Assembly (NCBI GenBank): GCA_934281565.1
Contig: CAKQXI010000054.1
Span: forward strand, 1 to 13,403
Reading direction: 5' to 3'
Length of the DNA: 13,403 nt
Source of the DNA: an uncultured Prevotella sp.
GTDB lineage: Bacteria; Bacteroidota; Bacteroidia; Bacteroidales; Bacteroidaceae
Positions 1-7,522 of this stretch are shown piece by piece (within the stretch, counting starts at the first letter, position 1; every line of letters begins with the position of its first letter). A program made the translations under genes and the position numbers. The notes beneath the pieces are model-generated. The model was not told where the DNA came from. It did not search any database and saw nothing but the letters and a program-made list of their open reading frames with translations.

Positions 1-52
1 TTGTTCGACTATAAAATTCTTTTGCAATACATTAATCTTTCCAAATACAATG

Positions 53-84
53 CAAAGATACATCATTTATTTGAAACCGCCAAA
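53..84 (-). promoter_or_regulatory. Bacteroidota-type promoter reading leftward out of the window
   Basis: On the minus strand a TTTG box (84 to 81) is followed by exactly 20 bases and then TATCTTTG (60 to 53). This is a full match to the known Bacteroidota primary-sigma pattern (TTTG at -33, TAnnTTTG at -7). Transcription would start near position 46 and run off the left edge. It lies downstream of the porin gene's stop codon, so it should serve a separate minus-strand gene outside the window. Confidence 0.65.
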
Positions 85-136
85 CATTTCCTTTCTTTTT
101 TATGCAAAAAATAACTAAAAATGTAACTAAAATTTA

Positions 137-170
137 AAGTTCTCCCTTTCGGGTTCACTTTTTAGAACTT
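137..170 (-). terminator. Possible terminator hairpin at the 3' end of the porin gene
   Basis: Read on the minus strand, AAGTTCT (170 to 164) pairs with AGAACTT (143 to 137). Between them CCC pairs with GGG around a GAAA tetraloop, with a 10-base bulge on the 5' side. The sequence after it is T-rich, with several runs of 4 to 6 T. The hairpin overlaps the porin stop codon (164 to 162). The stem is short and bulged, so this is a plausible but unproven intrinsic terminator separating the porin from the promoter at 84 to 53. Confidence 0.35.
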
Positions 171-1808
171 ATAGCCTACAGTCATGAGAACTTGATGGCG
201 ATTGAACTTTACAGGAGTGGCACTCACGACATTGTCTTGGTCTTGCGCACCTGACCCATAATAACTCATATATGGATAGAAATCACCTTTCTGAGTACTA
301 TATTGGTAAGCTACATCAATGAACAACTTCTCATAACTGAAGCCTACACCAGTAGTGAAACGGTTGGTCGCTTTCCAGTTGGTATAATCCGAAGAAGTAG
401 CGTTAGCCGTACCGGGAGAAGGAATCATTTGATTGCGAAGACCATTCTCTGAGAACATTGGAGAAACATAGTTATAACCCAAGCGGAAAGCAAGCATTGA
501 TATTGGCTTATATTCCAAACCCAACTTCAATGTGCTCACACCTTTCAATGTTTCCTTGGTATGATCATTCATGTAGCTATCGCTACTGCTGGTCTCATAA
601 TAATCTCCATAATAGTCATAATAGCCACCATCCTTTATACGATTGTCCATGTGGTTGTACCAAGCATACTCATAAGTAGCACCAAAAGCCAAATAGTTGC
701 CTACCGTATGGCCAAGGCTAATACCCATTCTCCAAGGTGTATTCAAACGGAAATCGTAATCCGCATTACCCGGATAAGAAGCATCATACAAGCCATTGGC
801 GTTCAACTGACCTCCCTTTGGCATATAAGCTGCTGGCAAATCAACAGCATCCATATCCACAGCACTGTGCATCGTCAAGTCATAGAACACTGGCGTATGG
901 AAATAAGCACCAATACGGAAAGGAGAATCCTCGAATGGACGAACAATGGCACCAAACTTCGCATCATATCCCATACCTGTAATCTTCACTTGCTCTCGTG
1001 TCATCACAGCAGGTTGATTTGCTGCATTGGATTCACCCACCAAAGACTCCAAGTAAGAAGAATTGCCACGATAATGAACATCATGCAAGCCGAAAGTAAA
1101 ACCAAGCCATACACGATTATTGATAGAACCACTGATGTTGAAAGAATATTCACCGATATAACCTCGCTGATACTGACCATAGAGGAAAGCATCTCCATTC
1201 AATGTATTGATTGATTTCTTACCATCAGCATCTTGCGTAGAGCCAAACATCAACTCATAGCCCTTGTCTACACCAGTCCACGCATACCTCATCTCATTGC
1301 TTGACCACTTATTACGTTGCATATAAGCATACTTGGCAGCAGTCAACCTATTCTGCGAAGCACCATTCAGGCTGCCCATCGCATTCAAGATTTGGTTGAA
1401 GTTAGTGCTCTTATGGAAATTGAAGCCAACATTGATATAGCTGGACTTACCTGTGTTAGGAGACCATACAAAACCTATTTGGTCAAAGCTTGCTTTCGAC
1501 TTCTTAGCATCATTCAATCTCAAATTCCACGATCCATTATCCATGAAAGTAGAACCATCACCTTGCGCTACGACTCCAGCAGATAGGCTTACCTGACTTC
1601 TGCGAAAGAGACCGATACCTGCAGGATTAGTTGACATGGTAGAGATTTCTGCGCCCAGTGCTTCCATAGCACCACCCATACCTATATAACGAGCTGTACC
1701 AGTAAGGCTATTCTCAGCCATCTTCGTATCCTGGTAAGTTTCTTGTGCGACAGCAGGGACTGCCATAAGCCCCATCGCTGCCAATATCCAATATTTAGAA
1801 TTCTTCAT
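162..1808 (-). CDS. Outer-membrane transport protein, OmpP1/FadL/TodX-like (often annotated 'hemin receptor')
   Basis: This encodes a 548-residue outer-membrane beta-barrel. It opens with a Sec signal peptide (MKNSKYWILAAMG... ending VPAVAQ) and then has the Bacteroidota FadL-like N-terminal pattern: TARYIGMGGAMEALGAEIS followed by TNPAGIGLFRRS. The remainder alternates aromatic and polar residues as amphipathic strands do, and the protein ends in an aromatic residue (VGYKF), typical for barrel assembly. FadL-family barrels pass hydrophobic compounds across the outer membrane. The 'hemin receptor' label used for relatives rests on weak evidence, and the substrate here is unknown. An ATG two codons upstream (1814) is in frame; I prefer 1808 because it gives a standard MK signal peptide. 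The gene starts 35 bases after the stop of the upstream repeat-protein gene, so the two are probably co-transcribed. Confidence 0.72.
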   Translation of the reverse strand: MKNSKYWILAAMGLMAVPAVAQETYQDTKMAENSLTGTARYIGMGGAMEALGAEISTMSTNPAGIGLFRRSQVSLSAGVVAQGDGSTFMDNGSWNLRLNDAKKSKASFDQIGFVWSPNTGKSSYINVGFNFHKSTNFNQILNAMGSLNGASQNRLTAAKYAYMQRNKWSSNEMRYAWTGVDKGYELMFGSTQDADGKKSINTLNGDAFLYGQYQRGYIGEYSFNISGSINNRVWLGFTFGLHDVHYRGNSSYLESLVGESNAANQPAVMTREQVKITGMGYDAKFGAIVRPFEDSPFRIGAYFHTPVFYDLTMHSAVDMDAVDLPAAYMPKGGQLNANGLYDASYPGNADYDFRLNTPWRMGISLGHTVGNYLAFGATYEYAWYNHMDNRIKDGGYYDYYGDYYETSSSDSYMNDHTKETLKGVSTLKLGLEYKPISMLAFRLGYNYVSPMFSENGLRNQMIPSPGTANATSSDYTNWKATNRFTTGVGFSYEKLFIDVAYQYSTQKGDFYPYMSYYGSGAQDQDNVVSATPVKFNRHQVLMTVGYKF

Positions 1809-1843
1809 AATCATCTTAGTTATGCCATTGAAACTCTATAAAC

Positions 1844-2803
1844 TTATCGGCGACCACCGCCAAAATGTCCGCCACCACTAAAACTACCGCCTGAGCGTGC
1901 TCCACCACCGAAGCTACCACCGCCACTGAAACTACCAGATCGACTTCCGCCTCCAAATGATGAACTACTTGAGTTGAAAGAGCGAGAGGTATTCATGTTG
2001 TTTGTTGAACGCTGGAACGTAGACGAACTACGGTTTTCCATGTTACGGCGTGTCATGTTACCAAACTGATTGACACCTTGGCGAGAGCTTACGTTGTTAT
2101 ACCTACCATTGTCGTATCGGTTAGGAGTTCTATCGCCTACACCCGGACCGTCCCAAGAACGATGCCCCGTATAGTTGCCACCATATCTTACATGGGTATA
2201 TATAGGTCCACCCCAGAACCAAGGATTATAATAGCCACCCCAGCCATAATACCAAGGATCATACCATCCTGCGTAGCCATAATACCATGGGTCGAACCAA
2301 GGGTCATAGAACGGGTCATACCAACCTGCATAGTAACCGTAACGCCAAGGATTTCTCCATCCCCAGTAGGCACTACGCCAATAGTAAGGTCCCACGCCGT
2401 AATAACCATAGAACCAAGGATCATAATAACCATCCCAACGGCTCAGGTCACGGGTATACTCATAATCATCGCCTTTCTCCAGATACTTCTGTACGAAAGC
2501 AGCGTCATCGTAGATGGAATCAGGCTTCACACCCTTCCCTACTCGGAAAGTGATGATGTCATTGCCCAACGAATCAGTGCCAATCTTCTTGAAGCGACTG
2601 ATGAACTTGCCATTACGGTTATATTCATCCACGTTGCGCTTACTGCCAGAATAGTTGGCAGCAATCTCACGCTCCATCTGCTCACGCTCGGCAGCAGCTC
2701 GCTTTGCCTCTTGTTTCGGGTTGAAATAGAGGTCATCGTCCTGTGCCATCATAGACAATGGCATCACTGCTGCAAGGACTGCAAGAATGAATAGTTTCTT
2801 CAT
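1844..2803 (-). CDS. Secreted Tyr/Trp/Gly/Pro-rich repeat protein with Ser/Gly-rich tail, function unknown
   Basis: This 319-residue protein has a clear signal peptide (MKKLFILAVLAAVMPLSMMA, cleavage near residue 21). Residues 28-46 are a charged, probably helical stretch. About residues 50-120 look globular (KKIGTDSLGNDIITFRVGKG). Residues 123-200 are extremely rich in Tyr, Trp, Gly and Pro, with repeated YDPW/YNPW units. Residues 257-319 are Ser/Gly/Phe/Arg-rich and disordered in character (repeats of GGGSFGGG type). It has no lipobox Cys, so it is probably periplasmic or exported. The start is supported by a good Shine-Dalgarno sequence, AAGGAG, at 2817 to 2812. Similar Prevotella proteins are sometimes called 'vitellogenin-like', which reflects composition only. 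It probably forms an operon with the porin gene that follows. I do not know its function; a structural or envelope-binding role is a guess. Confidence 0.7.
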   Translation of the reverse strand: MKKLFILAVLAAVMPLSMMAQDDDLYFNPKQEAKRAAAEREQMEREIAANYSGSKRNVDEYNRNGKFISRFKKIGTDSLGNDIITFRVGKGVKPDSIYDDAAFVQKYLEKGDDYEYTRDLSRWDGYYDPWFYGYYGVGPYYWRSAYWGWRNPWRYGYYAGWYDPFYDPWFDPWYYGYAGWYDPWYYGWGGYYNPWFWGGPIYTHVRYGGNYTGHRSWDGPGVGDRTPNRYDNGRYNNVSSRQGVNQFGNMTRRNMENRSSSTFQRSTNNMNTSRSFNSSSSSFGGGSRSGSFSGGGSFGGGARSGGSFSGGGHFGGGRR

Positions 2804-2855
2804 ATCTATATCTCCTTATTTATCTATAATCTCTATGTATATAATTATCTATATG

Positions 2856-2886
2856 CAAAAATATTGCTTATCTCACTGCAAAAATA
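2856..2886 (-). promoter_or_regulatory. Candidate promoter for the repeat protein-porin pair (two -7-like boxes)
   Basis: The minus strand carries TATTTTTG twice, at 2886 to 2879 and 2863 to 2856, starting 23 bases apart. Each fits the TAnnTTTG -7 pattern of Bacteroidota. Neither has a TTTG at the ideal upstream distance; for the downstream box the nearest TTTG (2882 to 2879) lies only 15 bases away. I cannot tell which box is used. Confidence 0.35.
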
Positions 2887-2928
2887 CAGAAAAACCCTAA
2901 ATAATGGTAGGATTTTCCCTATTTTTTA

Positions 2929-2936
2929 TAATTTTG
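2929..2936 (+). promoter_or_regulatory. Candidate -7 element for prmA
   Basis: TAATTTTG matches TAnnTTTG and would place the transcript start near 2941, about 40 bases before the prmA ATG. No TTTG -33 box is seen at the expected spacing (around 2905-2908 the sequence is TGGT), so support is partial. It faces away from the candidate promoter of the minus-strand pair, making 2804-2981 a divergent control region. Confidence 0.35.
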
Positions 2937-2981
2937 CAAAGAAATTTAAAAGTAATGTATGATTTAATTAAATATTATTAG

Positions 2982-3860
2982 ATGAAATACTTAGTCGCAA
3001 CATTTGAAATCAACACCAACGAACAGCTTATACAAGCGTGCCGAGACCTTTTAGCCGACAGTGCCGCTGCTGCAGGCTTTGAATCTTTCGAGGACACTGA
3101 GAACGGTATCAAGGCATACGTACAGAAAGACTTATTCGACAAGGAGACACTGGATGCCTGTATTGCCAACTTCCCTATCGAGAACGTAAGCATATCTTAC
3201 CAGATGGACGAAGCTGAGGACAAGGACTGGAACCAAGAATGGGAAGAACAGGGATTTGCCCCTATCTGCATCAACAAGCAAGTTGTTATCTATGATGCCA
3301 AGCATCCAGAGCTATATCAGAAAGAGCAAGTAGAGAAAGAAAGCGATGCCCTGGAAATCGGCATAGAAGCGCAATTGGCATTCGGAACTGGTAACCACGA
3401 GACGACACGAATGATTGTCGCTACCCTATTGAAAATGAACCTACGCATGAAACGAGTACTCGACTGCGGTACTGGCACTGGTATCCTTGGCATTGTAGCT
3501 TCCAAATTGGGGGCTAAGGACATCATTGGCTATGACATTGACGAATGGAGCGTACAAAACGCCTTTCACAACGCCCAACTGAACGATGTGGAGAACATGG
3601 AGGTTCTGAACGGAAACGCCTCCGTCATCAACCACATCAGTGGTATCTTTGACTTTGTCTTAGCCAACATCAACCGCAACATCTTGCTCGAAGACATGAA
3701 GATGTTCAGAAGTGTGATGGCAGATGGTTCCTATCTCATCCTCAGTGGTTTCTATGAAGAAGACATTCCTATATTGCTGACGAAAGCAGAGGAAATGGGA
3801 TTGCAAGAAGTAGAGCGACACACCGACAACAACTGGGCGTGTCTTGTACTAAAAAGCTAA
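2982..3860 (+). CDS. prmA: Ribosomal protein L11 methyltransferase PrmA
   Basis: PrmA uses S-adenosylmethionine to methylate ribosomal protein L11 in the cytoplasm. The 292-residue length is normal for the family. Residues 1-75 form the small N-terminal substrate-recognition domain, followed by the conserved linker DKDWNQEWE (80-88). The family signature AFGTGNHETTR is at 133-143. The Rossmann-fold methyltransferase domain follows: SAM motif I LDCGTGTGILG (160-170), the acidic end of the second strand YDID (184-187), and ANINRNIL (228-235), matching the catalytic-loop region of PrmA. The start is the first ATG in frame and has no obvious Shine-Dalgarno sequence, as is common here. The gene stands alone on its strand and its stop lies 13 bases from the stop of the convergent muramidase gene. 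Modification of L11 is usually dispensable. Confidence 0.93.
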   Translation: MKYLVATFEINTNEQLIQACRDLLADSAAAAGFESFEDTENGIKAYVQKDLFDKETLDACIANFPIENVSISYQMDEAEDKDWNQEWEEQGFAPICINKQVVIYDAKHPELYQKEQVEKESDALEIGIEAQLAFGTGNHETTRMIVATLLKMNLRMKRVLDCGTGTGILGIVASKLGAKDIIGYDIDEWSVQNAFHNAQLNDVENMEVLNGNASVINHISGIFDFVLANINRNILLEDMKMFRSVMADGSYLILSGFYEEDIPILLTKAEEMGLQEVERHTDNNWACLVLKS

Positions 3861-3873
3861 AAAAGCATAGGCG

Positions 3874-4788
3874 TTAGTAGTCCATGTCATCCTCAAAAGA
3901 CTTTTCATTGTTATTGGCTCCTATGCAAAGTTGACGAAGATCATAATAACTACCATTGTAGATGTTGAAGTCTACATATCCCTTGATACCTGGCAACTTA
4001 CCAGCATCGGTATGTTGCCAGAACTTCCATTTACCTTTGTACTGCACCTTGTCTACATAATAGTGGGCTATCCAGTAAGGATAATCATCAAAGACAGGGG
4101 CACTTAGGTATTGTTCCTTAAACTTATAATAAGTGTAGATAATTGGCTTGGCATGATACTTGTCTTCCACGATATGCAGCCAAGTAAGCACATCACGCTG
4201 AAAATCCTCAACGCTCTTGTCTGCTGGCTTATGCTCTATATCGAGCACAGGAGGCAAGTCGCCGTCCGTCAGATGTACTTTATCCAAGAAGAAATAGGCT
4301 TGTTCCCGTGCAGAAGACTTGTTGCTCCAGAAATGATACACACCACGGATAAAGCCATAGTCGCGTGCTTGGTTGAAGTTCTCACGGAAGTTCTCATCCA
4401 AGCGAGTGGAACCCTCCGTACTCTTGATGATGACAAAACGAAGCGGACATCCCTTGATCATCGCATTCTTCAACTGTTCCCAATCTATCTCACCTTGATA
4501 ATGGGAAATGTCGATACCATGGATTTCATAACCATCGGGATATTCAGCGTCGCCATAGAGAGCACGCCAACGAAAGCCTGTTGGACTAACGAAGAAAAAA
4601 TAAAAAGCCCAGATATACAATGCCACGATGGCAATGCCACCAAGCCACCAAGCCCAACGTGGATAACGATAAAAGAAATTAGGCACACGAGACGAACGCT
4701 TTCTTCCATGGGAACTACGTGGGCGTTGCATTGTTTTGCTTGCCTTGATAGTCTTTTTCCGTGAAGAAACCGTTCGCCGTGTTGCCAT
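3874..4788 (-). CDS. Membrane-anchored GH25 muramidase (lysozyme-like)
   Basis: This 304-residue protein has a very basic cytoplasmic N-terminus (residues 1-45), one transmembrane segment (about 46-67) and a periplasmic glycoside hydrolase family 25 domain (about 88-285). GH25 enzymes cut the beta-1,4 bond between N-acetylmuramic acid and N-acetylglucosamine in peptidoglycan. Diagnostic motifs are present: GIDISHYQGEIDW (91-103, with Asp93), FVIIKSTEG (118-126), GVYHFWS (149-155), VLDIE (181-185, with catalytic-type Asp183 and Glu185), FWQHT (256-260) and VDFNIYNG (272-279). All key acidic residues appear intact. The protein is tethered rather than secreted, which suggests a role in the cell's own wall turnover, not defence; that is inference. 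It starts 19 bases after the pfp stop and has no promoter of its own that I can see. Confidence 0.88.
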   Translation of the reverse strand: MATRRTVSSRKKTIKASKTMQRPRSSHGRKRSSRVPNFFYRYPRWAWWLGGIAIVALYIWAFYFFFVSPTGFRWRALYGDAEYPDGYEIHGIDISHYQGEIDWEQLKNAMIKGCPLRFVIIKSTEGSTRLDENFRENFNQARDYGFIRGVYHFWSNKSSAREQAYFFLDKVHLTDGDLPPVLDIEHKPADKSVEDFQRDVLTWLHIVEDKYHAKPIIYTYYKFKEQYLSAPVFDDYPYWIAHYYVDKVQYKGKWKFWQHTDAGKLPGIKGYVDFNIYNGSYYDLRQLCIGANNNEKSFEDDMDY

Positions 4789-4807
4789 AAGAATTTAATT
4801 GTTAATG

Positions 4808-6451
4808 TTATTTAGCCTGCTCCAACTGGAGAGTCTTTGTTGTCTGGTCACAAACCTCTGCAGGACCCCAGTACTGGATAGGACCTGGATATACGTAAGC
4901 AGTTTCCTTAGCCCACTGGTCACGCTTTGCAGCGAATGCCTTGAATGGAGCACCATCCAGCTCTACGAGAGCCTTGCGGATAACTGGCTTCATCTCACCA
5001 TTACGTCTTTCCATGTTCATCATCATAGTGATTGGCACACCTCCTGCTTTCCACTCGTCTGTACCAGCAGTTGTGTTCTTGACGATAGCCATGTAACCAG
5101 TCTTGCCATTGGCAATCAACTGAGCTGCACTTGTACCCAAAGCATAGCAGTAGTCTGCATCGAAGTTAGAAGGAGCTGCGCAACGACCCTCATAGCCGAA
5201 GAAGTGATGCTGTGGAGCGAACTTGCCTACATACTTGCCCTCTTTCTTCCAAGCAGCCAACTTAGCGCCAACCATCTCTGAAAGCAATTTCTCTGTCTCG
5301 ATAAGAGAAACCTGTACGTTTCCATGTGGGTCACGGTCAAGAGAAAGCTGACGAGCAACGCCCTCTGGCAAAGTCTCGAATGTCTCTGCATTCTCCTTAG
5401 ATAGGTGAGCCAAGATATAAGCGCGCTGTGCATCCTTGTCAAGATCCTTGTAATCAGCACCATGAGCAGCGAGCAAGTCGTTCAACTCCTGAATCAAGCG
5501 ACCGATAGCTGGGATAAACTCAATCAAGCCCTCTGGGATTAAGACAACACCGAAGTTGTTACCAGCAGCAGCACGGTCAGTCACTACCTGTGCGATGTTC
5601 TCTACAATCTGGTTCAAGGTCATGTCCTTAGCCTCAACTTCCTCAGATACCAAGCAGATGTTTGGCTGAGTCTGGAGAGCGCACTCAAGGGCGATATGAG
5701 ATGCTGAGCGACCCATCAACTTGATGAAGTGCCAGTACTTACGTGCAGAGTTACAGTCACGCTCAATGTTACCAATCAACTCTGAGTATGTCTTACAAGC
5801 TGTATCAAAACCGAAAGAAGTCTCAATCTGGTCGTTCTTCAAGTCACCATCGATAGTCTTAGGGCAACCGATTACCTGCACACCATACTTCTTAGCGGCA
5901 TAGTACTCTGCGAGAACGCAAGCATTGGTATTGGAGTCGTCACCACCGATGATAACGATAGCTTGGATGTCCAACTTGCGGATAATCTCGAGACCTTTCT
6001 CAAACTGGTCCTCTTTCTCCAACTTGGTACGACCAGAACCAATCATGTCGAAACCACCAGTGTTGCGGTAATCCTCAATGAAATCGGCTGTAATCTCGAT
6101 GTACTTGTGGTCAACCAAGCCACCAGGACCCATCAAGAAACCATAGAGGCGGTTCTCTGGGTTGAGCTTCTTGACAGTGTCAAAAAGACCACTGATTACG
6201 TTGTGACCACCAGGAGCCTGACCACCAGAAAGGATGACACCAATGTTCATCTTCTTAGTGTTAGCCTCCTCACCTGGTACGAACTCTACCAAAGGCATAC
6301 CGTATGTGTTAGGGAAGAGCTTCTTGATCTCTTCTTGGTTATCCACGCTCTGAGTAGGAGCACCCTCTTGCACCTTAACGGCACCTTTCAGGCCCTTAGG
6401 CAATTTTGGCTGATAAGCAGCTCTTGCAATCTGCAATGCACTTTTTTCCAT
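4808..6451 (-). CDS. pfp: Pyrophosphate--fructose 6-phosphate 1-phosphotransferase (PPi-PFK)
   Basis: The enzyme reversibly phosphorylates fructose 6-phosphate to fructose 1,6-bisphosphate using pyrophosphate in place of ATP, a glycolytic step common in Bacteroidota. The 547-residue length fits the long PFP class. Motifs: GVILSGGQAPGGHN (71-84, phosphate binding), GSGRTKL (138-144), GGDDSNTNA (169-177), PKTIDGDL (197-204) and MGRSASHIALECAL (246-259). The second Asp of GGDDS (Asp172), where ATP enzymes have Gly, and the Lys of PKTIDGD (Lys198) are the known marks of pyrophosphate specificity. The ATG at 6451 gives the expected N-terminus (MEKSALQIAR). It is the first gene of a probable two-gene unit with the GH25 muramidase. 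Confidence 0.94.
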   Translation of the reverse strand: MEKSALQIARAAYQPKLPKGLKGAVKVQEGAPTQSVDNQEEIKKLFPNTYGMPLVEFVPGEEANTKKMNIGVILSGGQAPGGHNVISGLFDTVKKLNPENRLYGFLMGPGGLVDHKYIEITADFIEDYRNTGGFDMIGSGRTKLEKEDQFEKGLEIIRKLDIQAIVIIGGDDSNTNACVLAEYYAAKKYGVQVIGCPKTIDGDLKNDQIETSFGFDTACKTYSELIGNIERDCNSARKYWHFIKLMGRSASHIALECALQTQPNICLVSEEVEAKDMTLNQIVENIAQVVTDRAAAGNNFGVVLIPEGLIEFIPAIGRLIQELNDLLAAHGADYKDLDKDAQRAYILAHLSKENAETFETLPEGVARQLSLDRDPHGNVQVSLIETEKLLSEMVGAKLAAWKKEGKYVGKFAPQHHFFGYEGRCAAPSNFDADYCYALGTSAAQLIANGKTGYMAIVKNTTAGTDEWKAGGVPITMMMNMERRNGEMKPVIRKALVELDGAPFKAFAAKRDQWAKETAYVYPGPIQYWGPAEVCDQTTKTLQLEQAK

Positions 6452-6503
6452 AATTTACTTTGTTTATTATATTATTTTATTAGCTGAAACTTCAAAAACA
6501 CTG

Positions 6504-6535
6504 CAAAAATAACCTTTTTTCATGAAATATGGAAA
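6504..6535 (-). promoter_or_regulatory. Probable pfp promoter
   Basis: On the minus strand TTTC (6535 to 6532), 20 bases, then TATTTTTG (6511 to 6504). The -7 box matches the Bacteroidota pattern and the -33 box has one mismatch at correct spacing. The transcript start would be near 6498, about 47 bases before the pfp ATG. The leader is AT-rich with no recognisable riboswitch. Confidence 0.5.
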
Positions 6536-6580
6536 CAATTTATATAAAAAATATGTGAAAGACAATATTTTTCCGCTTCT

Positions 6581-6614
6581 TTTGCTTGCTTTTCAAAGAA
6601 AATTGTTATCTTTG
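6581..6614 (+). promoter_or_regulatory. Probable promoter of the 6656-10133 operon
   Basis: TTTG (6581-6584) is followed by 22 bases and TATCTTTG (6607-6614), a full -7 match to the Bacteroidota promoter with a slightly long spacer. The transcript start would be near 6621, about 35 bases before the ATG at 6656. It is divergent from the pfp promoter in the same 204-base gap. Confidence 0.55.
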
Positions 6615-6655
6615 ACCAATATTTCAAGATTTTTCATTTTAAAGAGACAATTATT

Positions 6656-6928
6656 ATGGCTAACAAAAGAGATTTAAAACGCACAATCCACTATATCTGT
6701 GGTGAGCTTTTCGCAGAATGTGTCGCTGCTTCCTTGTATAACGGTTCTCCTGCACAAGAAGACGTCGATGGCATACTCTCCTCTATCGTGATGGTACACA
6801 GTGACTACATCAACCGCATATCACACCCTGAACCAGGAATTAAACCTAAAGTATTCTTTAAGAGAATGGCTGGCGACTTCAACAAGCACGTAAGTGAGAT
6901 CATAGACCAAATCAACAACCTGGCATAA
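6656..6928 (+). CDS. Small conserved-looking protein of unknown function (90 residues)
   Basis: I do not recognise a named family. The 90-residue product (starting MANKRDLKRTIHYICGELFAE) is soluble, with no signal peptide or membrane segment. It looks mostly helical: about residues 3-28, 34-55 and 66-88, the last with Phe/Ile heptad-like spacing. Two Cys (15 and 22) lie seven apart in the first helix. The gene directly follows a good promoter and has coding-type composition, so I believe it is real. It is first in a set with an acyltransferase gene (36 bases downstream) and a secreted amidase, but nothing in the sequence ties it to envelope work. Confidence 0.7.
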   Translation: MANKRDLKRTIHYICGELFAECVAASLYNGSPAQEDVDGILSSIVMVHSDYINRISHPEPGIKPKVFFKRMAGDFNKHVSEIIDQINNLA

Positions 6929-6964
6929 TTCTTTTTATACCTTATTTTTATTATATAGAACAAT

Positions 6965-7522
6965 ATGCTAAAAGACTTATGCAGCTGGATGCTGTACAAG
7001 AAGATGGGTTGGAAGAAAAACATCACCGTCGAACAACCTAAGAAGTACATCATTTGCCTGGCTCCACACACAAGCAACTGGGACTTACTCTTGGGACAAC
7101 TCTTTGCACATGCCGAGGGCATGAAAAGTAATTTCTTGATGAAGAAGGAATGGTTTTTCTGGCCCTTAGGTCCTATCTTTCGCAAGATGGGAGGAATACC
7201 TGTATGGAGAAGCAAGCACACGAGCATGACTGATCATCTTGCCGAGGAAGCATCCAAGAGAGAGAGCTTTGTGCTGTGCATCACCCCTGAGGGTACTCGC
7301 TCACTCAATCCCGACTGGAAGAAAGGTTTCTACTTCATCGCCCTCAAGGCTCGCATCCCTATCCTACTCTATGGAGTTGACTACGAGCGTCGTCTTATAC
7401 AATGCACCAAGGAAGTCATACCATCGGGTGATGTAGAGAAAGATATGCGTGAGATCAAACTCTATTTCAAAGACTTCAAAGGTAAGAAACCAGAAAAATT
7501 TACCATTGGCAATGTTGACTAA
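6965..7522 (+). CDS. PlsC-like 1-acyl-glycerol-3-phosphate acyltransferase family protein
   Basis: This 185-residue member of the glycerolipid acyltransferase family transfers an acyl chain to a lipid acceptor, as in phosphatidic acid synthesis. The catalytic HX4D motif is HTSNWD (35-40), and the acceptor-phosphate motif is TPEGTRS (107-113). Between them lies a conserved stretch with KKEWFFWPLGPIFRKMGGI (60-78), matching the family's second block. The protein is short, lacks a clear transmembrane helix, and is likely peripheral at the inner membrane. It belongs to a compact subgroup common in Bacteroidota; whether the acceptor is lysophosphatidate or another lipid (for example an ornithine or glycine lipid precursor) cannot be read from the sequence. 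Its stop codon lies inside the start of the amidase gene, suggesting translational coupling. Confidence 0.82.
   Translation: MLKDLCSWMLYKKMGWKKNITVEQPKKYIICLAPHTSNWDLLLGQLFAHAEGMKSNFLMKKEWFFWPLGPIFRKMGGIPVWRSKHTSMTDHLAEEASKRESFVLCITPEGTRSLNPDWKKGFYFIALKARIPILLYGVDYERRLIQCTKEVIPSGDVEKDMREIKLYFKDFKGKKPEKFTIGNVD

Noticed and set aside
561..1214. A 217-codon plus-strand open frame opposite the porin gene
   Set aside because: The translation is an unnatural Ile/Ser/Thr-rich string; the opposite strand encodes a clear signal peptide and beta-barrel.
2078..2794. A 238-codon plus-strand open frame opposite the Tyr/Trp-rich protein
   Set aside because: It is a shadow of the repetitive, biased codons of the real gene. 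The translation is Ile/Thr/Arg/Pro-rich without domains, and the minus-strand frame has a signal peptide and a Shine-Dalgarno sequence.
3847..3879. Shared terminator between prmA and the GH25 gene (TACTAA...TTAGTA)
   Set aside because: The stem is only six AT-rich base pairs with a 21-base loop, too weak to call, although the convergent ends suggest some terminator must lie here.
7449..7511. Upstream in-frame start of the amidase
   Set aside because: It would add 21 polar residues before a textbook signal peptide and deepen the overlap with the acyltransferase gene to 74 bases.
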